Assembly (NCBI GenBank): GCA_903834785.1
Contig: CAILKP010000010.1
Coordinates: forward strand, 1 to 55,819
Origin: an uncultured bacterium
Lineage (GTDB): Bacteria > Planctomycetota > Phycisphaerae > Phycisphaerales > UBA1924
Length of the DNA stretch: 55,819 bases
Direction of reading: 5' to 3'
The notes under the pieces are model-generated. The model saw only the letters and a list, made by a program, of their open reading frames with translations, was not told where the DNA came from and did not search any database. Each line of letters opens with the position of its first letter. Position 1 is the stretch's first letter. Positions 29,003-37,900 of this stretch are shown in pieces. Both the position numbers and the translations under genes were made by a program.

Positions 29003-30124
29003 TCAGCAGCCCGCGGCGAACGCGTTGATGAACGCGATGAAGTCAGAACCATCGATCGTGCCATCGGGGTCGCTGCCGGTCGGTCCGCCGCCAACCAGGT
29101 CGGCCGTCGGGTCCACCGTTGCATCGCCGATGCTGAAACTGTTGATGAAGGCGATGAAGTCGTCGCCGTCGACGGTCTGATCACAGGAGGTTCCGCCAGA
29201 GCCGATGACATCAGCCACGCAGCGGAAGGCTGCAAAGCCGCTGACGCGCCAGATGCGATTACTGGTGCCGAAGGTGGAGAACAGGAAGTCGCCGGTGAGC
29301 GGGTCGATCGCGGCCCCCTCAGCACCGCTCAGCGACTGGACCAGAATGCGCTTGGTCGCCCAGATCGGGTCGCCGCTGGCGTTGACATCCAGCACGGCGA
29401 TTCGGCCCGCGCTGTACTCAGCAACCATGACCGCGGGGCCGGGGATCAGCGGTGAGCAGCGGGGGACGTAGGTGATGCCCTCAGGGCCGCTGAGATTGGA
29501 GCCCGGAACAAGTGTCGCGGTACCGAAGGTGTACAGGCCCTGAGCATCCGGTCCGGTTGCGGGCAGGTCGCTCCATCCGCCGCCGTTGTAGCTCGCGGTC
29601 TTCCAGCGGCCGGCACCCGGAAAGCCCGAGGGCACGATGGTCACCGCGCCAAGCGAGGACGGGACGTTGAGCGGGGACATCGAGGTGATCCGGTCCGGCA
29701 CCGTCGAACCCGGAAGGATCTGGCCGATCGTGTTGATCGGATAGCCCGCGTAAACGATCAGGCCTTCGGCGGTGATGAAGAGCCCGCCGTCGATGTTCGG
29801 TGCGGTGGAGCGGAGCGTCGGAGTTCCGAAGCTGATGATGTGATTCTCCGCGTTGCGGATCACCGGGACGGAGTAGATGGCACCGCCGGTGTTGTTGGCA
29901 GATCCGCCGAGCAGCAGCACGTCAGGGTTGGCCGGATCGACCGCGAGTCCGCCATACGGGGTCGGTACGCCCGCGACGGGGCCGAGATCTGTCAGCGTGT
30001 ACGCGCCGACAAACTCCGGCGCGATCGACTGTGCGCGGCACTGTCCATGGAAGCTATCGGGAGCGGTCATCAGCGCGAGCGTGGCGACCAAAGCACCCCA
30101 GCGGGGCAGATTCTGATTGTTCAT
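29003..30124 (-). CDS. Secreted GC-type dockerin protein (copy 4)
   Basis: 373 residues, one of the smaller complete copies. A signal peptide is likely in residues 1-32 (hydrophobic core 'ALVATLALMTA'). The body, about 33-300, has blade-like segments ('GGLAVDPANPDVLLLGG', 'EGAAIDPLTGDFLFSTFG') suggesting a beta-propeller of the NHL/SMP-30 kind; the family is not certain. The cysteine in 'FRCVADVIG' precedes two dockerin repeats, with a second cysteine in the first insert (T-S-C-D-Q), and the protein ends A-A-G-C. Both loops are the long type. Confidence 0.82.
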   Translation of the reverse strand: MNNQNLPRWGALVATLALMTAPDSFHGQCRAQSIAPEFVGAYTLTDLGPVAGVPTPYGGLAVDPANPDVLLLGGSANNTGGAIYSVPVIRNAENHIISFGTPTLRSTAPNIDGGLFITAEGLIVYAGYPINTIGQILPGSTVPDRITSMSPLNVPSSLGAVTIVPSGFPGAGRWKTASYNGGGWSDLPATGPDAQGLYTFGTATLVPGSNLSGPEGITYVPRCSPLIPGPAVMVAEYSAGRIAVLDVNASGDPIWATKRILVQSLSGAEGAAIDPLTGDFLFSTFGTSNRIWRVSGFAAFRCVADVIGSGGTSCDQTVDGDDFIAFINSFSIGDATVDPTADLVGGGPTGSDPDGTIDGSDFIAFINAFAAGC

Positions 30125-30226
30125 TGGCTATCTCTCCTGTGGCACTGACCAGCGGTGGTGCGCTGGCAGCCTGCAGGATGGTAGCGGCCCAACGGACAGG
30201 AGCCTATGTTCCCTCTGGGACTTTGG

Positions 30227-30886
30227 TTATGGGAGCCTGTACAGGCCGGACCCGTCGTACTTGAGTTTTCCGGCCGCCACCAGTTCGTTCCAGACCGCCG
30301 CCGGGAAGGCGTTGGGGGCTTGAATGGCGGTGATGGTGGTCTTGCCGCCGGTCAGGAAGGACCTGGAGAGCTTGCTGTCGCGCTCCAGCTGCATGAGCTT
30401 GAGGCGCTTGCGGAAGGCGGCGAGCGCAGACTTCTGGACGTCGTGATCCTTGGGATCCGGTCCGGAACTGGCCTGGAGCGGGCCACCCGCAGGCGAGGCA
30501 GCCGGTGCTGCAGTGGGGGGGCTTTCCGCCGCGGGGCTGCCACCAGCGGCGGCACTCGCTGCGACTTTGTTCGCCGGGGCATCGGGATCCGGCCGCGGGT
30601 TGTCTTTGAGCACCTTGTCACCAGCTGCAAGGTCGGCGACGAGCTTGGCCAGTTGCTCGGTCGAGCGATTGGCGACGATGCGGGCGATGCGCATCGGGTC
30701 GGCCGGCGTCTTGAGCAGGGCTTCCTGAGCCCGCGTCCAGAGCTGCTGGGTCTTCTTGGGGTCTTCGTTGACGGCGATGTCCGAGACCAGGCCTTGCAGG
30801 CGATTGATGACGATGGTGTCGAGCTGGTTGTAGTACCGCTTGACGATCTTCTGCTGGTGTGACGAAAGGTACTGTCCGCCTGCCAT
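30227..30886 (-). CDS. Conserved hypothetical cytoplasmic protein
   Basis: 219 residues from ATG 30886, with GAGGAG about ten bases upstream; the longer frame to 30994 lies inside the upstream gene. The N-terminal 100 residues are predicted mostly helical ('QQKIVKRYYNQLDTIVINRL'). Residues about 105-150 are a low-complexity Ala/Pro/Ser linker, and the last 65 are Lys/Arg-rich. No signal peptide or known motif was recognised. It follows the nitronate monooxygenase gene by 40 bases and is probably cotranscribed with it. Confidence 0.65.
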   Translation of the reverse strand: MAGGQYLSSHQQKIVKRYYNQLDTIVINRLQGLVSDIAVNEDPKKTQQLWTRAQEALLKTPADPMRIARIVANRSTEQLAKLVADLAAGDKVLKDNPRPDPDAPANKVAASAAAGGSPAAESPPTAAPAASPAGGPLQASSGPDPKDHDVQKSALAAFRKRLKLMQLERDSKLSRSFLTGGKTTITAIQAPNAFPAAVWNELVAAGKLKYDGSGLYRLP

Positions 30887-30926
30887 GGGATGGGCTCCTC
30901 GCTGATCCGCGCTCCGCCGCGCGGCG

Positions 30927-32477
30927 TCAGGCCGTTGCGGCGGCCTGACTGGTAAGCGTAGAAACGACCACCGCGTGCGGCCCACCGGGAGCATCAGGCC
31001 CGTCTCCGGCCGGTATCTTCAGCCAGGCGACGACGTCCCGTGCCGAGTACTCCAGCTTGCCGGCGGAGATCTGCTCGCGCACGCAATCCAGATCGTCACC
31101 AATGGTCAGCAGCGGCAGCTCGCAGTCACCGTTGGCCCGCTCCTGTCCCTGGCCGATGTTGGCCACCAGCCCGTTGCACAGGCACTTGCGGCCGACGGTG
31201 TCCTCGATCTTGCCGCCCTTCTTGAGGTAGTCCTCAACCGGCTCAGCGGGGCAGCGGTAGCCGAGGGTGCCGTCCTCCTTGCTGTAGGCCCGGCGGAGAT
31301 AACCAAGGTCGCAGATTCGCGGGCGATCCGAGTAGTCGGTCACCTGCGAGAGGGTGTGATCGAGCGTGGCAACCTTGAACGGGAACCCGGTTGGGGAAGC
31401 GAGGGGATCGGTAAAGACCTTCGCATCGCCGGCGAGAATCTGCGCGAGGAATCGCTCACGCAGGGCGGGCTCAAGCCCGGAGTCGGAGCAGAGCGCAAAG
31501 GCGGTACCCGCCTGAATGCCCCGTGCGCCGGCGGCGATCGCCGCGGCGACCTTCTCCGGCGAGCAGTAAGAGCCTGCCAGCCAGAACGGGAGACCGAACT
31601 CCTTCATGGCTTCCAGGTCTACCACGTCGCGCTCACCGTAGATCGGTTCGCCGATGGCGTTGAGCTTCTGCTGGCCCCGTGGCGGGGCGTTGTGGCCGCC
31701 GGCGGTGGGCCCTTCGATGACAAAGCCGTCGATGCCGCCCGGTGCCTTCTTGAGCAGGGCCTTGGCCAGCACCACCGAGGCGATGATGGGCAGAAACTTC
31801 GGCCGCTTGAGCGAGAGGGTCAGCACCGCTTCATCGCCCAGTGTGCGCGGGTCGTAGCTCAGCCGGTGGCTCGCGTCGCTTTCGGCGCGGTCGAGTACGG
31901 CCAGCGAGATCGAGGTCGGCTCGTGCCGGCAGAGCAGGTCCAGCGCGCCCGGGATCTCGGCAGGGATACCGGCACCCATGAGCACGACGTCCACACCGGC
32001 GAGCATGGCACCGTAAAGACTCGGCAGGGTCGGAAACTGGATCTTCTCAAGGAGGTTGATGCCCACCACGCCGCTGTGGCCTTCCTTGGCCAGCCAGACT
32101 TCCACGAAGTTGGCCAGCACAATGAGGCTCTCGCGCTCGGGCGTCATTTTGGCCCGCAGCATGGGGACCAGCTTGTAGCGGTCCACACCGGGTTGTTCAT
32201 TCGTGCCGCCAGTGGCACCTGCGGTGCTGCCGGTCCACCCGCCGGGCCGGAAGTACTTCTCGAGAGCCAACTCGGCAACATGGCGGACCGGGAACGCGGC
32301 CATGGCCCGGCGCATGTGGCCTTCCGGGTCGCCGTCCTGAAGCCGCCTTGCCAGAATCGAGTCCAGAGCGGTCCCTGAGACCACCCCCAGCTGGCCCGCC
32401 ATGGAAACCTCGCGCGCGAGGCGATAGCTCGAGACTCCGGCCCCCATACCGCCCTGGATCAGTCGAGGCAACGCCAT
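30927..32477 (-). CDS. Nitronate monooxygenase-like flavoprotein
   Basis: 516 residues from ATG 32477, with GGAG upstream. It shows the TIM-barrel FMN-binding pattern of the 2-nitropropane dioxygenase family: 'PRLIQGGMGAGVSSYRLAR', 'VLMGAGIPAEIPG', 'GFVIEGPTAGGHNAPP', 'PFWLAGSYCSPEKVAAAIAAGARGIQAGTAFA'. The G-P-T-A-G-G-H segment is the usual phosphate-binding and catalytic region. It is longer than typical members (about 330-370) owing to an insert near residues 75-115 and an extended C terminus with several cysteines ('GRKCLCNGLVANIG'). The true substrate could be another flavin reaction. Confidence 0.8.
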   Translation of the reverse strand: MALPRLIQGGMGAGVSSYRLAREVSMAGQLGVVSGTALDSILARRLQDGDPEGHMRRAMAAFPVRHVAELALEKYFRPGGWTGSTAGATGGTNEQPGVDRYKLVPMLRAKMTPERESLIVLANFVEVWLAKEGHSGVVGINLLEKIQFPTLPSLYGAMLAGVDVVLMGAGIPAEIPGALDLLCRHEPTSISLAVLDRAESDASHRLSYDPRTLGDEAVLTLSLKRPKFLPIIASVVLAKALLKKAPGGIDGFVIEGPTAGGHNAPPRGQQKLNAIGEPIYGERDVVDLEAMKEFGLPFWLAGSYCSPEKVAAAIAAGARGIQAGTAFALCSDSGLEPALRERFLAQILAGDAKVFTDPLASPTGFPFKVATLDHTLSQVTDYSDRPRICDLGYLRRAYSKEDGTLGYRCPAEPVEDYLKKGGKIEDTVGRKCLCNGLVANIGQGQERANGDCELPLLTIGDDLDCVREQISAGKLEYSARDVVAWLKIPAGDGPDAPGGPHAVVVSTLTSQAAATA

Positions 32478-32712
32478 CGCACACTCCGGTTGTCAGAACG
32501 CATCGGGCGGGAACTCGCCAGGCAAACGCTGGGGAAGTCTAGGGGAACCGGGCCACTGCCATCGGTAAATTGTGGACGGTTCATCGTCCTTGCTCCCCGG
32601 TGCGGCGGTGTCCTGTGCGTTTCCAGGGGTGTTATCTGCCGCGGCAGTCCTGCCGGGCCTGCCTGGTGCAGACCGTGGGCGCTGGTCAACACGCCGTCTG
32701 CGGAGTGACTCT

Positions 32713-34350
32713 TCAGCAGCCCGCGGCGAAGGCGTTGATGAACGCGATGAAGTCGTTGCCGTCGATCGTGCCATCGGTGATCACCTCCGCCGTCGGATCA
32801 ATCGTTGCATCTCCCAGGGCAAACGAGTTGATGAAGGCGATGAAGTCTCCACCGTCGACCGTGCCGTCGCGGACAACATCTGCCAGACAGTCAGCCGCGC
32901 CCGCACGCCAGATGTTCACCACCAGTGTGCCCGAGGCGTTGGAGGTGTTGACCACATCCCACGATGTGGGGTTGAATCGACTGAAGTAGCCGGTCACTGC
33001 CAGGAAGTAGGTTCCCGACGGGAGATAGGCACCGTCGCGGCCGTCGAAGTCCATCGCGTCGCCGGTGCCGGGCCGTAGCGGGACGTCGCTTCCGAAGCTC
33101 AGGGCGCTTTGCAGGCCGGAACCGGAGTTGTCGTCCCAGGCGATGAGCATCCCCCGGGCGTCGTACAGCCCCATGCACGTGTCATTGCGGTTGTTCAGCA
33201 CGGACCCCTCCGTGTCAATGTCCAGGAATCCGCCCCCGGCACCGTCGACCGGCCAGCCAAGCTCAAGCCTCAGCCACGTGGTCACGCCCGCTGCCTGCAC
33301 CAGAGTGTGAGTCTGTCGCCCCGGACCGATGACACCGAGGTCTGTCGTGGCGGGAACGTGTGCGGCAAGCTCCCAGGTGTCGTTGCTGCGGGCACCGCCG
33401 AAGAGCAACCCGCCGAACATCACCGTTGTGGCTCTTGCATCGTCGTAGGCCATGGCGTGCTCGAAGCGTGCCGCAGGGAGGTTCAGTCCGGCTTCGGCCC
33501 GGCGAAGCGTCCAGCCGTTGCCGTCGAGTTCGCGGGTGTCTGCCGCGCCCGCGGCGACAGCACCGAACATCACGCCGACCTTCCGCAGCGCGTCGTAGCA
33601 CATCGCCGGCTGATGCCGGGCCGCGGGAACAGCATCGATGGTCCGGAACCATGTGATGCCGTCAAACTCCCACGTTTCGTTCGCAGCGGCAGGCACGTTG
33701 CCGCCGAAGATCATCAGCCGCGAGCGGTCACGGTCCCATGCCATCGTGTGGGCCATGTGCGGTCCGGGCGCATCGACCGCCAGTGTCCGCTGGATCCAGC
33801 CGCTGCCGTCTGAGGTCCACAAGTCGCCCATGGGAGTCGTGCCGTCGCTGCCGCCGAAGAGCACGAGCCCGCCGCCGCCGGGTGCGAAGGTCATCGCGTG
33901 ATCTGTTCGGGGAACCGGGCCGGTCAGCCCGGCGGGTTGAAGCGTCCATGCTGTCCCGTTCCACTCCCAGGTGTCACCCTGAATGCCAGCGGCATCGCGT
34001 CCGCCAAAGAGCACCGTGACTGCGCGATTCGAGTCAAACGCCATCGCGTGCCCGCTGCGGGCGCTCGGTACCGGACCGGCGGGTGTGTGGAGCATCCATG
34101 CGGTGCCGTTCCACTCCCACGTCTCGCCGCTGAGGCCGCCGGTGATGGCTCCGCCAAAGAGCACGGTCACCCCGCGGCTTGAGTCATAGGCCATCGCATG
34201 CCCGGACCGAGGTGACGGCTTCACGTCGCCAAGCGGTGCTGCCAGGGTCCAGCGGATGGACTGTGCCTCGACGGTGGTTCCAGAGGCCATGATCACCGTC
34301 AGCAGCGTGATCGCGGCGGCTGCCGCACGACCGGATCCGTTGGCAAGCAT
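32713..34350 (-). CDS. Secreted GC-type dockerin protein with kelch-like repeats (copy 5)
   Basis: 545 residues from ATG 34350, preceded by AGGAGA. A signal peptide ends near 'TVEAQS'. Residues about 30-320 contain six kelch-type blades of the form 'GHAMAYDSSRGVTVLFGG' followed by 'TWEWNGTAW', expected to fold as a beta-propeller. Residues about 330-475 match a module also present twice in copy 6 ('FLDIDTEGSVLNNRNDT', 'SGTYFLAVTGY'). 'ADCLADVVRDG' begins two dockerin repeats, both with short loops, ending A-A-G-C. No enzyme motif seen. Confidence 0.85.
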   Translation of the reverse strand: MLANGSGRAAAAAITLLTVIMASGTTVEAQSIRWTLAAPLGDVKPSPRSGHAMAYDSSRGVTVLFGGAITGGLSGETWEWNGTAWMLHTPAGPVPSARSGHAMAFDSNRAVTVLFGGRDAAGIQGDTWEWNGTAWTLQPAGLTGPVPRTDHAMTFAPGGGGLVLFGGSDGTTPMGDLWTSDGSGWIQRTLAVDAPGPHMAHTMAWDRDRSRLMIFGGNVPAAANETWEFDGITWFRTIDAVPAARHQPAMCYDALRKVGVMFGAVAAGAADTRELDGNGWTLRRAEAGLNLPAARFEHAMAYDDARATTVMFGGLLFGGARSNDTWELAAHVPATTDLGVIGPGRQTHTLVQAAGVTTWLRLELGWPVDGAGGGFLDIDTEGSVLNNRNDTCMGLYDARGMLIAWDDNSGSGLQSALSFGSDVPLRPGTGDAMDFDGRDGAYLPSGTYFLAVTGYFSRFNPTSWDVVNTSNASGTLVVNIWRAGAADCLADVVRDGTVDGGDFIAFINSFALGDATIDPTAEVITDGTIDGNDFIAFINAFAAGC

Positions 34351-34682
34351 TTTATTTCTCCTGGAATGTTCCATTCATTGCGCACCCTTTGGCAGTCAGG
34401 GAGGCCGCTTCTCAAGCCCGCAGGCGAACGCGCCGGCGTGTCGTCTGTATCGGCATCTCATGCTACAGCACCGCGAGGCGCCCGGACATTTCGCGTTGGC
34501 GGTAGTTGCGCCTCGTCATGCCCTGATCGGGGCAGAGTTGCCGGACTCACGGGCAGCGAGCACCCGTGATCGGGGTGGGCTGGCGGAGCGTTGTCCGCAG
34601 CGCGCAGAAAAACGCCCCGGGCGTGCTGTCCCGGGGCGAGGAGTGAAACTCAGTGTGTCAGATCGAAGTCAGTCCGGCAGAC
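34351..34682. other. Intergenic region with one terminator
   Basis: Leader of copy 5 and 3' flank of copy 6. A terminator lies at 34608-34638. No gene or convincing promoter was recognised in the remainder. Confidence 0.5.
34608..34638 (-). terminator. Terminator of dockerin copy 6
   Basis: A 9-bp stem CGCCCCGGG/CCCGGGGCG (arms 34613-34621 and 34630-34638) with an 8-nt loop, followed on the minus strand by TTTTT. About 45 bases after the stop of copy 6. Confidence 0.75.
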
Positions 34683-37460
34683 TCAGCAGCCTGCAGCGAA
34701 CGCGTTGATGAACGCGATGAAGTCGGTGCCGTCGATGGTGCCGTCCGGGCCACCCTCGGGCAGGCTCGGGTTGCCGCCGCCGGCGACATCGGCGATCGGA
34801 TCGACCGAGGCGTCACCGATGGCAAACGAGTTGATGAAGGCGATGAAGTCCGTGCCGTCGACGGTACCGTCGACGACCACGTCCGCCAGGCAGGCGGTGC
34901 TGGTGCCCGGCACTTCGACGATGGCGAAGTTGCCAGTGGTTGCACCTGCCAGAGGCAGGTCGTTCCACGTGCCGTTGCCCAGGATCTCGGCGTAGTGCTC
35001 GGTGCCGTTGGCATTGTTCGGCTCGCCGGCGTTCCAGTTGGTGTAGGTCGCAGTCGAGCCGTTGCTCCAGACGAAGATGCCTTCGGAGTCCTGATCGGTG
35101 TACCCGATCCAGGCGCGGCGGTCGGCACCGTCGAACCGCAGCACGTTATTGACGACCCAGAAGTTCTCATCAAAGTCATCGATGCTGGTCAGGTGGCCAC
35201 CGAGTACGACAGCAGCGGCCTCGGCATTGATCCAGTTCGGGCCGTTCTCCAGCAGGTAGTAGCTGTTGCCGTTGGACGGGTTGACGATCGGGCCAGCGAC
35301 AATGTTGGACATGATGCCACGGCGGACACTGAGCGTCACATCGCCGGTGTTCAGGCCGCCGTTGAGCCACACGATGAAGTTGGTGCCGAAGCTGGCGGGC
35401 GCCTCGGCGACGGCGACGTAGTAGGTGCCCGCGGCCAGGGTTGCGCCGTTGCGACCGTCGTAGAGGTTGCTGTCCAGGAACGCGTCGCGGGTGCCGCGGC
35501 CGTAGGAGAGCTGGCTGAGCAGGGCCGAGCCGCTGTCGTTGTCCGTGCCCACCAGCGTGCCGGTCCCGTCATCGCGGAACAGGGCGATCACGGTGTCACC
35601 GATCACGGAACCCTCGGTGTCGATGTCCACATACTCGCGGTTGGCACGGTCGATCGGCGAATCAAGGTTGAACTGGAACCACTTCACGCCGCCGGCAGCG
35701 TCGATGCTCCCGGTTGCCGTGATGGTGGTGCTGCCGACCCCGCCGCCGACCGGTCCGCTGAGCGGGCCCATGTCTGTGAAGGTCGCCGGGAGGCCGCCTG
35801 CCGGGACGTTGCCCTTGGCGATATTCACCGTCACAGACCCGGTGGCCGTCGCGGCCGAGGTCACGTTCCAGAGCGTGGCGTTAAAGGTGGCGTTGTACGC
35901 GCTGTAGGCCAGGTAGTACCTGCCCGCCGCAAGGACCGCACCGTTGCGGCCGTTGTACGCCAGACCGTTGCCGATTGCCGGTCGTGCCGGCGAGTCGACG
36001 CCGAAGGTGAGCTGGCTGAAGAGGTCGGGCCCGCCGTCATCATCGGTGGCGATCAGGTTGCCGCCGCTGTCGTAGAGGCCGATCTCGCTGTCGTTGTTGC
36101 TCAGCAGCGAGCCCTGGGTATCGATGTCCAGATACTGGCCGGCCGCGCGGTCCACCGGAGCGGAGAGCGTGAAGGTCAGCCAGTTGACGCCCGCCGGGGC
36201 AACGTCGCCCGTCGAGGAGGTCAGGCCGTTGGCCAGCGTGCCGAGTTCAGTCGCCGCCGGCGGAACCACGATGGTGAGCGTGATGTTGCCCGTGGCCGTG
36301 CGGCTCTGCGCATCGGTGGCCGTGAACGGCAGCACGATGGCGCCGGGGGCACCCGTGATCGGGCTGGCGGTGCGGCTCCAGATGCCGTCGCCGGCAACCA
36401 GGTCACCGTCCAAACCGCCGTCATTGAGTGCCAGCGTGCCCAGACCGATGCCGGCGGCGTTGACGCTGATGCCGGTGATGTTGTTGGGCGTGCCGCTGCC
36501 GAGCGTCGGCGTCACCGTCAGCAGCGTCGAGCCGCCGGAGATCAAGTTGTTCGGAGTTGCCGCACCCGTGGCCAGCGGCGGGAAGACCGCCGAGCCGCGG
36601 TGCGTAGCCGCCATGATGCCGTAGCCACGCTGGAACAGGGTGGCGCCCGTCGGATAGGTTGCGTTACCGAAACTGATGCTCGTCAGCGTGCGGCCCGCGA
36701 TGGTGCCCAGGCCCGCCGTCTCGATTTGGGCGGCGGTCATGACGCCCTCCATCACGCTGAGGCGCTGGGCTGTCGGTGCGGTTGTGCCCGAATCGTTGTT
36801 GTTCGTGCTCGGCCAGACAGTATTGGCCGCACCGAGGCGGGCCTGGCGGGTCACGCCGGCAAGCCGCGCGGGGACAGCCGCGGTGCCGCCGAACCAGTCC
36901 GGACCGGCCAGGCGAACGGTCACCGTGCCGCCGTCGGAGAACCCCAGAACAACGTCAAACTGGCCGCCGCCGTTGCTGATCTGGTACAGGAAGCCCAGTT
37001 CAGAGTTTGCGAACATGGCGATGCCACCGGGGATGGTGGTCGTCTGCAGGCCGGTGTGGTTGCTGTCGGCGTCCCAGGTCGGGCGCACGCCGACGTTGGC
37101 ATTGGTACCGGGGATCGCGGCTTCGTAGGGCCACATGAACGCCCGGTCACCCAGGTGCACCACGTCCACCACGTTGGGGGCGGTCACGATCGTGTACGGC
37201 AGGCTGGTGCCGCCGACGATCGGCGCTGTGCCCAGTGAGCCAGCCGCACCGTCGATGAGCAGGCCGCGGTCGGAGATGGCCCGGAAGCCCGTCAGGCTGT
37301 CGGGCAGCCCGGCCTCACCGGCGTGCACCATGCCGTTGAAGTTGTAGTTCAGTGCAATCGGCACCTGCGCCATGGCACCGGCCGTCATCATCAGCGATGC
37401 CGCGGCAGAAAGCAGTCCTGCGACTGCGGAAACTTTCGTTTGACCGTTCTTGAGTCTCAT
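34683..37460 (-). CDS. Secreted GC-type dockerin protein with C-type lectin domain (copy 6)
   Basis: 925 residues from ATG 37460 (M-R-L-K-N-G), with GGAG upstream. A signal peptide ends 'GAMAQVP'. Residues about 32-270 form a domain starting 'NYNFNGMVHAGEAG' that is shared with copy 7. Next is an Ig-like 'choice-of-anchor' domain (about 290-390), then two copies of the 'YLDIDTQGS' module shared with copy 5. Near the C terminus is a C-type lectin domain, 'AWIGYTDQDSEGIFVWSNG', with the E-P-N and W-N-D calcium/sugar-binding motifs but no cysteines. 'TACLADVVV' leads into two dockerin repeats ending A-A-G-C. Sugar binding at the cell surface is plausible. Confidence 0.87.
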   Translation of the reverse strand: MRLKNGQTKVSAVAGLLSAAASLMMTAGAMAQVPIALNYNFNGMVHAGEAGLPDSLTGFRAISDRGLLIDGAAGSLGTAPIVGGTSLPYTIVTAPNVVDVVHLGDRAFMWPYEAAIPGTNANVGVRPTWDADSNHTGLQTTTIPGGIAMFANSELGFLYQISNGGGQFDVVLGFSDGGTVTVRLAGPDWFGGTAAVPARLAGVTRQARLGAANTVWPSTNNNDSGTTAPTAQRLSVMEGVMTAAQIETAGLGTIAGRTLTSISFGNATYPTGATLFQRGYGIMAATHRGSAVFPPLATGAATPNNLISGGSTLLTVTPTLGSGTPNNITGISVNAAGIGLGTLALNDGGLDGDLVAGDGIWSRTASPITGAPGAIVLPFTATDAQSRTATGNITLTIVVPPAATELGTLANGLTSSTGDVAPAGVNWLTFTLSAPVDRAAGQYLDIDTQGSLLSNNDSEIGLYDSGGNLIATDDDGGPDLFSQLTFGVDSPARPAIGNGLAYNGRNGAVLAAGRYYLAYSAYNATFNATLWNVTSAATATGSVTVNIAKGNVPAGGLPATFTDMGPLSGPVGGGVGSTTITATGSIDAAGGVKWFQFNLDSPIDRANREYVDIDTEGSVIGDTVIALFRDDGTGTLVGTDNDSGSALLSQLSYGRGTRDAFLDSNLYDGRNGATLAAGTYYVAVAEAPASFGTNFIVWLNGGLNTGDVTLSVRRGIMSNIVAGPIVNPSNGNSYYLLENGPNWINAEAAAVVLGGHLTSIDDFDENFWVVNNVLRFDGADRRAWIGYTDQDSEGIFVWSNGSTATYTNWNAGEPNNANGTEHYAEILGNGTWNDLPLAGATTGNFAIVEVPGTSTACLADVVVDGTVDGTDFIAFINSFAIGDASVDPIADVAGGGNPSLPEGGPDGTIDGTDFIAFINAFAAGC

Positions 37461-37900
37461 CGGTGGTCTCCAAAAAGTGGTGGACAGACTGGCTCTTACT
37501 CGCTCGGACGACACTCGCGTCCGGGCGTTTGATCATCGCCGCGGCTACGTGGCCGCGAAATAGTGTTCGATTAGAAATTTGGCTGCTCGCTCCAAGACCG
37601 CTCGGTCTCTGTCAAAACTTACGCCACGACCCTCCCACTATACCAGAACTGGGGTGGGATGCAAGTCTTCCGGCTCGCAGTCTGGATGTTGCAATCAAGC
37701 GTTTGGATCCGGCGGCTGAGTTACCACGATCGCGTCCGCGGAATCCTGTCGCGCGAGTACGGATGTTCCCGTACCCCAAACAGCCCAGTTTGCCCCGCCA
37801 CTCGCTCTTGCTGGGACGGATTCGCGACCGGGTTCGGCCATAAGCCACGACTCGGAGGTGGCTTGGGAATGTAGCGATGAGCGCCGCCTGAGCCCGATGC
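37461..37900. other. 440-base intergenic region without a recognised gene
   Basis: Upstream of copy 6 and downstream of the MFS gene. It contains a small inverted repeat AGACCGCTCGGTCT (37595-37608) beside a TTGACA-like hexamer on the minus strand, but no correctly spaced -10 was found. A hairpin GCCTGAGC/GCTCAGGC (37886-37906) overlaps the MFS stop. No convincing ORF. Confidence 0.4.

Noticed and set aside
32636..32647. 12-base palindrome CTGCCGCGGCAG as an operator
   Set aside because: Short G+C-rich palindromes are expected by chance at this base composition, and it is far from a start codon.
34653..37238. 861-codon plus-strand open frame
   Set aside because: Exact antisense of dockerin copy 6, with no recognisable domain.
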